A DNA stretch of 44,152 nucleotides. Source: Candidatus Mediterraneibacter intestinipullorum. GTDB lineage: Bacteria > Bacillota > Clostridia > Lachnospirales > Lachnospiraceae. The notes beneath the pieces are model-generated. The model did not search any database. It saw nothing but the letters and a program-made list of their open reading frames with translations, and was not told the origin of the DNA. Location of the stretch: positions 1 through 44,152 of the forward strand of contig DWYM01000054.1 of NCBI GenBank assembly GCA_019118665.1, written 5' to 3'. How positions within the stretch are numbered: the stretch's first letter is position 1; each line of letters opens with the position of its first letter. Positions 24,549 to 32,000 of the stretch are shown here, piece by piece. Both the position numbers and the translations under genes were made by a program.

Positions 24549-25493
24549 ATGAAAGGGGTATTTAAGGGCGCGGGGGCCCTGATCGGCCTGCTGACAGCAG
24601 CAGAGGCAGGATCCACAGCATATTTTTACAGGAGGACAATGATCCGCTCCAATGCGAAGACTGAGCGGACAATGAAGATGTCAGGCGTGGACTGGAAGAA
24701 ATACCTTCCCATGATGAAAGAGCGCAGAGAGTGGATGATGGAACAGCCCCATGAAGATGTGTGGATCATCTCCCACGACGGACTGAAGCTCCACGGCACA
24801 TATTTTAAGGGGGCAGAAGGCGATAAAGCGGTCATATGCTTCCATGGCTACACGAGCCAGGGACTTAATGATTACGGAAGCCTTTCTCAATATTATCTAA
24901 AGCGGGGTTACCGGATGCTGCTCATTGATGAGCGCGCCCATGGGCAGAGTGAGGGGCAGCATATCGGTTTCGGTGTTATGGACCGCCTGGATGGAAAACG
25001 CTGGGTGGAGTGGATGGTGGAAAAGGCCGGAGAAGATGTGCAGATCCTGCTCCATGGCAATTCCATGGGCGGAGCTACTGTACTCATGATGAGCGGTCTG
25101 GATCTTCCAGTCCAGGTGAAAGGGATCATTTCAGACTGTGCGTTTACATCCATGAAGGACGTGTTCACCCATGTGCTTCACAGTATGTACCATATCCCGG
25201 CATTTCCGATCATACAGATTGCAAGCCGGATTAACAGGAAAAAGGTCGGATACGGTCTTGATGACTGTAATTCGGCCAGAGAAGTACGGAAGGCAAAGAT
25301 CCCGATCCTGTTTATCCATGGGGATAAGGATGTTTTTGTCCCATGCAGGATGACAGAGGAGGCCTGGAGAAACTGCGCGTCCCCAAAGACAAAGCTGATC
25401 GTGAAAGAAGCTGGGCACGGAGAGAGCTACTATAAGGATACAGAAGGCTATGAGAGAGCCATGGATTCATTTATAGGAGGAGTCATAAAATGA
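24549..25493 (+). CDS. Membrane-anchored alpha/beta hydrolase
   Basis: The 314 residues begin with a hydrophobic anchor (KGAGALIGLLTAAEAGSTAY). The alpha/beta-hydrolase fold follows: an oxyanion-loop CFHGYTSQG, the nucleophile elbow GNSMGG, the acid in IHGDKDVFVP and the catalytic histidine in EAGHGESYY. The family includes esterases, thioesterases and peptidases; the BAAT/FrsA-like architecture does not allow a substrate call. GGAG five bases upstream supports ATG 24549. The stop overlaps the start of the condensation-domain gene (ATGA), so translation is coupled. It may release the product from the carrier protein or hydrolyse an acyl ester. Confidence 0.85.
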   Translation: MKGVFKGAGALIGLLTAAEAGSTAYFYRRTMIRSNAKTERTMKMSGVDWKKYLPMMKERREWMMEQPHEDVWIISHDGLKLHGTYFKGAEGDKAVICFHGYTSQGLNDYGSLSQYYLKRGYRMLLIDERAHGQSEGQHIGFGVMDRLDGKRWVEWMVEKAGEDVQILLHGNSMGGATVLMMSGLDLPVQVKGIISDCAFTSMKDVFTHVLHSMYHIPAFPIIQIASRINRKKVGYGLDDCNSAREVRKAKIPILFIHGDKDVFVPCRMTEEAWRNCASPKTKLIVKEAGHGESYYKDTEGYERAMDSFIGGVIK

Positions 25494-26896
25494 TGAAGAC
25501 AAGGAAGGGATACAAGGTATATCCGCTGACAGTAGCACAGAAGTTCCACCTGTATTATCTCCCGCACTGCCCCAGCGCGGCAGTCCTGAACATCGGCACC
25601 AGCCTGACCATAGAGGTGGAGATCGACTGGGAGGTGCTGGAGCAGTCGATCAATAAGGCCTATGAGAGGTGTGAGGGCATGCGCGTCCGTCTCGCGAAAG
25701 ACAAGGAGGGCAGCTATTATCAGTATGTCGTAAAGCATGAAGACCGGGATATCGAGTTCGTTGATTTTACAGGAAAGACGCTGGAAGAGGCTGAGGAAAC
25801 GATGAGGGAGTGGACGAGAGTTCCCTTCAAGATGGAGGATACCCGGCTCACCAGGATCGTCATGATAAAGATGCCGGATGGATTCAGCGGCGTGTATTTT
25901 CTCGGACATCACATGATCGTGGACGCCCAGTCTCTGATCGGATTTTTAAAAGATATCATCGAACTGTACTGCAACGCCAAATATGAAGGCGTCCCATATC
26001 CTAAGGATATGTGTTCCTATATCGAGCAGATCCAGAAAGACCTTGCGTATGAGGCGGGGAGCAGGGCGCAGCAGAGAGACCGGGAATTTTTTGAAGAGAA
26101 GATCGCCTCCTCTGAGCCCATCTTTAACGGACTCCGGGGCACGGATAAGCTGGAGGCCGCCCGGGAAATGTTCAGGGATCCGGACCTACGCACCGCGTTC
26201 AGCGCGTCCGACAGTACAGAGTCCGCGCTGGATATCTTTCATCTGGAAGGAGAACCGACTCGGCGCCTGATGGAGTTCTGCGAAAAATACCATGTATCCC
26301 TGGCATGCCTTCTGCTCATGGGTCTCAGGACCTATTTCCAGAAGATGAACGGTCATGATGATGTGTCCATCAACAATGCCATCGCACGGCGGGCGACACT
26401 CAAAGAAAAGAAATCCGGGGGGACAAGGATCCATTCCTTCCCATTCCGCACGATCTTTCCGGAGAGCATGAAATTCATTGATGGGATTTACGCCATCCGT
26501 GACAAGCAGAACGAGATCTTCCGCCACGCAAACTATGATCCCACGGAATATTTCGCGCAGCGGTCAAAGACTTACCCGCAGCCCCATGCAGGCCTTACAT
26601 ATGAACAGATGTCCCTGACATATCAGCCTCTGACATTAAAGGAGAAGGGGATGGAGCAGCTCGGCGATATCCGCTACAAGACGAAATGGTATCCCAACGG
26701 CACATGTCCCCAGGGAATGTACCTGACTGTGATGCACCGCCCGGAGGATAATGGGCTGGATTTCAATTTTGAGCACCAGGTGAAGGCAGTGTCAAGAGAA
26801 GATCTGGAGTATCTGTATTATTATCTGTGCAGGATCATGTTCAAGGGCGCGGAAAACCCGGATCTGACCATCGGAGAGATCATAAGGCTGGTTTGA
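25490..26896 (+). CDS. Stand-alone condensation-superfamily acyltransferase
   Basis: This 468-residue protein is a complete condensation-type fold. The catalytic HHxxxD motif is present as GHHMIVDAQ, with histidines 140 and 141 and aspartate 145. Other family features are the opening YPLTVAQKFHLYYLPHCPSA, a late QPLTLKEKGM region and the C-terminal LTVMHRPEDNGLDFNFEHQV. NRPS condensation domains form amide bonds, and related PapA/WS-DGAT enzymes esterify lipids; the sequence alone does not choose. It is not fused to other NRPS modules, and an ACP gene starts 84 bases downstream. ATG 25490 overlaps the hydrolase stop and follows GGAGG. Confidence 0.85.
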   Translation: MMKTRKGYKVYPLTVAQKFHLYYLPHCPSAAVLNIGTSLTIEVEIDWEVLEQSINKAYERCEGMRVRLAKDKEGSYYQYVVKHEDRDIEFVDFTGKTLEEAEETMREWTRVPFKMEDTRLTRIVMIKMPDGFSGVYFLGHHMIVDAQSLIGFLKDIIELYCNAKYEGVPYPKDMCSYIEQIQKDLAYEAGSRAQQRDREFFEEKIASSEPIFNGLRGTDKLEAAREMFRDPDLRTAFSASDSTESALDIFHLEGEPTRRLMEFCEKYHVSLACLLLMGLRTYFQKMNGHDDVSINNAIARRATLKEKKSGGTRIHSFPFRTIFPESMKFIDGIYAIRDKQNEIFRHANYDPTEYFAQRSKTYPQPHAGLTYEQMSLTYQPLTLKEKGMEQLGDIRYKTKWYPNGTCPQGMYLTVMHRPEDNGLDFNFEHQVKAVSREDLEYLYYYLCRIMFKGAENPDLTIGEIIRLV

Positions 26897-26980
26897 TCAT
26901 CTCCGCCCATGTGAATGATAAAAGGACCTGAGACCTGGCCTGCCCGGCCTGTGTGAAATGAGAATAAAAGGAGAACGATC

Positions 26981-27205
26981 ATGTTTGAGAAATTAGTGAA
27001 TATCATCTGCAACTATGTGGAAGTAGAACCTGAGAGCATTCATCTGGAATCCCGGTTCATGGAAGATCTCGGATTTACCTCTTTTGACTTTATGAGCATG
27101 CTCGGAGAGATCGAGGATGAGTTTGATGTGGAAGTGGAGCAGACAGAAGCTGCCGGCATCCGTACAGTCCAGGAGGCTGTTGACTATCTGGAGAAGCTGG
27201 TGTGA
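26981..27205 (+). CDS. Acyl/peptidyl carrier protein
   Basis: This 74-residue acidic, helical protein has the phosphopantetheine attachment site in DLGFTSFDF, with serine 34. The length and helix pattern (ESRFMEDLG, MSMLGEIEDEFDVEVE, TVQEAVDYLEKLV) are those of a free-standing carrier protein. It must be activated by a phosphopantetheinyl transferase encoded elsewhere. It lies between the condensation enzyme and the ligase, so it probably carries the acyl or aminoacyl group between them. It is not the fatty-acid synthase AcpP by context. AAAGGAG nine bases upstream supports the start. Confidence 0.9.
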   Translation: MFEKLVNIICNYVEVEPESIHLESRFMEDLGFTSFDFMSMLGEIEDEFDVEVEQTEAAGIRTVQEAVDYLEKLV

Positions 27206-27286
27206 TCCGTCTGGCGGGCGTACGGCTTCGGCAACGGCGCGCGATGGACAGTTATAAAATGCAAGACAGAGAAAGGATTGGGAAAT

Positions 27287-28795
27287 ATGCTTTGCAGTAC
27301 AGTTCGTCAGCTTCTGGCCAATACAGAGAAAAAATATGGGCTGGAAGACGCGGTCCGGTATAAAGCAGGTAAGAATGAAATCGGATCAAAAACCTATACA
27401 CAGCTTAAAGAGGACAGCGAAAGCTTCTCAAATGTACTGAAAGATCTCGGCGAGCAGGGAAAGCACATCGCGGTCATCGGAACAACCTCCTATGCATGGC
27501 TTACAGCTTATTTTGGCACAGTCAACAGCGGCAGTGTCATCGTGCCGCTGGATGTGAATCTTCCGGCTCAGGATGTGTGCGGCCTTATCCACCGTTCAGA
27601 TTCCACTGTACTCGTGTATGACGAGGTGAGAAAGGATGTGGCGGCGATCGCGAAAGACCGCTGTCCTCAGCTTAAGACCCTGATCTCCATGCAGCAGGAG
27701 GCCCATGACGGTCATGCGTATGCTTACTGGAAACTGCTCGGGGAATACAGAGGGGCTTTTGAATACGAACCGCAGCCGGACCAGCTCTGCACGATCATGT
27801 TTACATCCGGCACCACAGGCAGGAGCAAGGGAGTTATGCTGACCCACAGAAATGTGGCGGAAAACGCTACCTGCCTTGACATGAAGATCCCGGAGCGGAT
27901 CGTGATCATGACTGTGCTCCCGATCCACCATGCATACTGTCTGAGCATGGACATCCTGAAAGGGGTTTCTCTGGGAGCGGTCATCTGCATTAATGATTCC
28001 CTGATCCGTGTGGCGAAAAATATCAAACTCTTTAAGCCGGAAATGATCCTGATGGTCCCTCTGATGATCGAGACCATGGCCAGGAAGCTGGAGGAGGCCT
28101 CCCTCCTACCGGCTAAGATCGTGAAGAACCAGGTGTTCGGAAAACAGTTCCACACGATCTGCAGCGGCGGGGCGTATCTGGATCCATCCTATATTGAGAT
28201 GTTTAAGAAATATGACATCACCATCCAGCAGGGCTATGGCATGACCGAGTGCTCCCCTGTCATCAGCATCTCCCAGAGCTGGAATATCCGCAGCGATTCC
28301 GTGGGGCAGCTCGTGCCGAACTGCCAGGCAAAGACCGTGGACGGCGAGCTGTGGGTAAAAGGGAGCAGCGTTATGCAGGGATATTATAAGATGCCGGAAG
28401 AGACGGCGGAGACGCTGGAGGACGGATGGCTCAAGACCGGAGATCTGGGATATGTGGATGAAGAAGGATTTGTCTACCTGACCGGAAGGAAGAAGAACCT
28501 GATCATCACGAAGAACGGAGAGAACGTCTCCCCGGAGGAGCTGGAAAACGCATTGAGCGCGAACCGTCTTGTGGGAGAGGTGCTTGTCCGTGAAAATCAG
28601 GGTGTGATCGAAGCGGAGATCTATCCGGATCAGGATTATGTGAAAAAGAAAAGGATCAAAGACGTGCGCGCGAAGCTGCAGGAGGTTATCGATGAGTATA
28701 ACAGGACGTCGGCTCCGCAGAAAAAGATATACGGCCTGATCGTCAGAGATACAGAGTTTGAGAAGACCACCACAAGGAAGATCAAAAGATTCTGA
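27287..28795 (+). CDS. AMP-forming acyl/amino-acid ligase (adenylate-forming enzyme)
   Basis: The 502-residue protein has the adenylation motifs in order: TSGTTGRSKGVM (A3), GYGMTECSP (A5), LKTGDLGY (A7), GRKKNLIITKNGENVSPEELE (A8, hinge) and the catalytic lysine in TTTRKIKRF (A10). It activates a carboxylic acid as an acyl-adenylate and should load it onto the carrier protein just upstream. The N-terminus resembles long-chain acyl-CoA/ACP ligases more than amino acid adenylation domains, favouring a fatty or aryl acid substrate, but this is not certain. ATG 27287 follows AAAGGA by about ten bases. A terminator at 28815-28857 ends the operon. Confidence 0.88.
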   Translation: MLCSTVRQLLANTEKKYGLEDAVRYKAGKNEIGSKTYTQLKEDSESFSNVLKDLGEQGKHIAVIGTTSYAWLTAYFGTVNSGSVIVPLDVNLPAQDVCGLIHRSDSTVLVYDEVRKDVAAIAKDRCPQLKTLISMQQEAHDGHAYAYWKLLGEYRGAFEYEPQPDQLCTIMFTSGTTGRSKGVMLTHRNVAENATCLDMKIPERIVIMTVLPIHHAYCLSMDILKGVSLGAVICINDSLIRVAKNIKLFKPEMILMVPLMIETMARKLEEASLLPAKIVKNQVFGKQFHTICSGGAYLDPSYIEMFKKYDITIQQGYGMTECSPVISISQSWNIRSDSVGQLVPNCQAKTVDGELWVKGSSVMQGYYKMPEETAETLEDGWLKTGDLGYVDEEGFVYLTGRKKNLIITKNGENVSPEELENALSANRLVGEVLVRENQGVIEAEIYPDQDYVKKKRIKDVRAKLQEVIDEYNRTSAPQKKIYGLIVRDTEFEKTTTRKIKRF

Positions 28796-28814
28796 GAATC
28801 AGGCTGCATCATAG

Positions 28815-28857
28815 AAATATCTATCTGGTGCGAGCGCTCTGGATGGATATTTTTTTG
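28815..28857 (+). terminator. Terminator of the SCP2-to-ligase operon
   Basis: AAATATCTATC (28815-28825) pairs with GATGGATATTT (28842-28852), with one G-U pair, and the T run continues to 28856. The hairpin follows the ligase stop by 20 bases, closing the operon. The rest of the gap to 29039 holds the promoter of the glycosidase gene and nothing else noted. Confidence 0.75.
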
Positions 28858-28958
28858 GTAAAAATGACGATAAACAATGGAAACTGACTCGTTTTAGCCG
28901 TGATGAAAGAGGGGATATTGAACAAAATGGAAAAATAAAAAAATGAGAGATGTAAGAA

Positions 28959-28987
28959 TTTACTTCTTTTTGTATGATTGTTATAAT
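28959..28987 (+). promoter_or_regulatory. Promoter of the GH84 glycosidase gene
   Basis: TTTACT at 28959-28964 and TATAAT at 28982-28987 are 17 bases apart, and the -10 is preceded by TGT, an extended -10. Transcription would begin near 28994, about 45 bases before the GTG start. Confidence 0.7.
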
Positions 28988-29039
28988 TTAGACAGCGCAA
29001 AAATGTGCAGATAAGGGAAAGACTAAAGGAGGAAAGAGC

Positions 29040-32000
29040 GTGAAAAAGGAAGAAAGGAAGAACACAAGGCGGATTCTGGCAGTGCTGCTGGCATTCGCCA
29101 TGGTGGCGGGCAGTCTCGGATTTCTCCCGCCGGCCCGGGCAGAAGCGGCGGAAGGAGAAGAGATAACCTACGAAATCTATCCTACGCCCCACGAGATTAT
29201 ATATGAAGCAGGGGAAGGATGGGTCATCCGCAGCGAGGTGAATGTTGTTTATGACACGACCATAGATGACGCGACAAAGAATCGGCTGGAGGAGATCCTT
29301 TCGTTGAAGGGAAAGACGGTCACCACATCTTCAGAAAAGAAAGACGGTGTGACGAATGTACTGGTCGGTACATATGGGTCCGGTGAATATGCAGGCGATT
29401 ATATCACGGTTGCATACGGTCCTGATGCGGCTCTTTTCAGTGAGTACGGCGGACACTATGTCCGTTCCTCAAAAGATGAGGTCTGCATTCTGGGCAGAGA
29501 TACGGACGCGGCTTTTTATGGGATCACGTCTCTGAAGCATATCTTTAGCCAGATGGAAGGCTCCACGATCCGCAGCTTTGAGATCAGGGATTATGCGGAT
29601 TCACAGACAAGAGGGTTCATCGAGGGATATTATGGGATACCGTGGTCTAACGAGGACAGGATCTCCCTCATGGAATTCGGCGGGGAATTTAAGATGACGG
29701 CTTATGTGTTTGCGCCGAAAGACGATCCGTACCATACCAATAAGTGGAGAGAGTTGTATCCGGCTGAAGAGCTGCAAGGTATTAAAGAGATGGTGGCCGC
29801 AGGCACGGCTTCCAAGTGCCGATTCGTCTGGACGGCGCATCCGTTTATGGGCGGTTTTAATGCCAATAATGTAGAAGGCGAGATCACATCCCTCCTGAAT
29901 AAGTTCGAGCAGCTGTATAGCGCAGGTGTTCGCCAGTTTGGTGTGCTGGGAGATGATGTGGGAAGCCTGAATAAGGATATTGTCATACAGGTGATGACAG
30001 CCGTGGTAGAGTGGGGCAAGGAAAAAGGTGATGTACTCGACCCGGTATTCTGCCCGGCAGGATATAACCATTCCTGGCAGGGAGACTATTCAGAGCTTAA
30101 CACTTACGATGCGGGCTTCCCGGAAGAAGTCCAGATCTTCTGGACAGGCGAGGCGGTGTGCAAACCTGTGGAGCAGGCTACGCTGGACCATTTTCGCAGG
30201 CACAATACAACAGGCGGCCAGGAGCGCCGCGCTCCGCTGTTCTGGCTTAACTGGCCTGTAAATGATATCAACAATGGGCGTCTCTTGATGGGAAAAGGAA
30301 GCCTTCTCCATACAGATATCAATGTGGATGACATAAAAGGTGTTGTGACAAACCCCATGCAGGAAGCGGAGGCATCCAAGGTGGCGATCTTTGCTGTGGC
30401 CGACTATGCATGGAATGTGAAAGCTTTTGATGATGACCAGAGCTGGGCGGATTCCTTTAAATACATCGAGCCTGATGCGGCAGAAGCGCTGTACACACTG
30501 GCAAAGCATATGTCCAATCCGCAGCCCAACAATCATGGTCTCGTGTTGGCAGAATCTGAGGAATTGCAGCCCCTTATCACGGAGTTTAAAAATGCGCTTA
30601 CCAGCGGATCCTCCATTGCGGACAGCGGCGCCAGACTGATGGAAGAGATGGATGTGATCATCAATGCCTGCAGCGCTTTCCATGCGAATAGTCAGAATGA
30701 GAATCTGAAAGAAGAAGTCAAACCGTTTACAGATTCTCTGAGCAATCTCGCGATGTCGATCAAAGCGTACACTGCGGCAGCCATTGCCATGGAAAACAAC
30801 AGTATGGCAGAGGCGTTTGAGCAATATACGCAGGGGCAGTCTGCGTTTACGAGCAGCCGGAATTGTAAGAAACAGGGTATTTCCGGAATGGTGGTAGTCA
30901 GTCCGGGCTCGACTCATCTGATCCCGCTGGCTGAGACGATCCAGGAGGCCATAGGAGATAAGATCAACGATTATGCGCTGGGAGGCGAAGGGGTGAAGTT
31001 GACGGCGTCATCCAGCTTTAACAGTTTTTACAATGGAAAGATCGAGAATATCATAGACGGAGATGAAGGGACGTTCGCGTGGTATGGGGGCTACGCGGCA
31101 GCGGATCAGTATTTTCGGGTGGATCTGAGCGCTCCGGCAACGATCTATGGCGTGGATATCCTGAATGGGACTACAAGTAAACCTCAGGACACTTTCTATA
31201 CGGCGAAACTTCAGTATACGTCAAATGGGACGGACTGGTATGATGTCGTGCAGGATGCAGAGTATACAGGCTATCAGGCAAAGGTCTCTGTAAACAATAT
31301 CAAGATCGATAATGTCACCGCGGTGCGATATATCTGTACTGTGGCGAAGTCAGATACTGACACGAATCCCAAGTGGCCTGCCATGAGGGAATTTAAACTG
31401 GCGTTTGAGCCGGGTACAGGGGCGCCGGAATTTACAAGCGAAGTGATCCGCACGACAGAAGGATGGTCTGTGTACAGGGGTCCCGAAGGAAATGCTGTTG
31501 ATGGAAGTGACAGTACCAGTGTCCACTATAATGTCAGACAGAGCGCTGCCACAAACACGAACTCTATGATCGAGGGCGATTATTTTGGCGTGAAGCTGAG
31601 CCAGCCGATTACCCTGGGTAAGATCCGTATCCTTCAGGCTCCCAGCGATTCAAGCAATGATTATATGAAAAATGCCACACTCCAATACTCTTTGGATGGA
31701 ACGATATGGGAGGATGTTGGGACTTACAGTGAGCAGAGAGAGATCAGTATCGATCTGTCGGATCAGGATATCGAAGCACAGTATGTCCGGCTGAAAAATA
31801 ACGCAAATCAGAATAACTGGTTTGGCATCCGTGAATTTGAAGTAAATGCGAAAATCGTACACAACGGAACCGCATACACAAACGTGGATGAATATATCTC
31901 GCTTCCGGCAGACTATCTGGACGACAGCGCGGCTCTTGTTCCGGCTGAAAACATAACTCTTGGAGCGGATGAATATATCGGACTGAAGCTGGACCGCATA

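Noticed and set aside
26897-26980. GGCCTGCCCGGCC in the gap before the ACP gene as a terminator
   Set aside because: The stem is short and no T run follows; the genes appear to be one operon.
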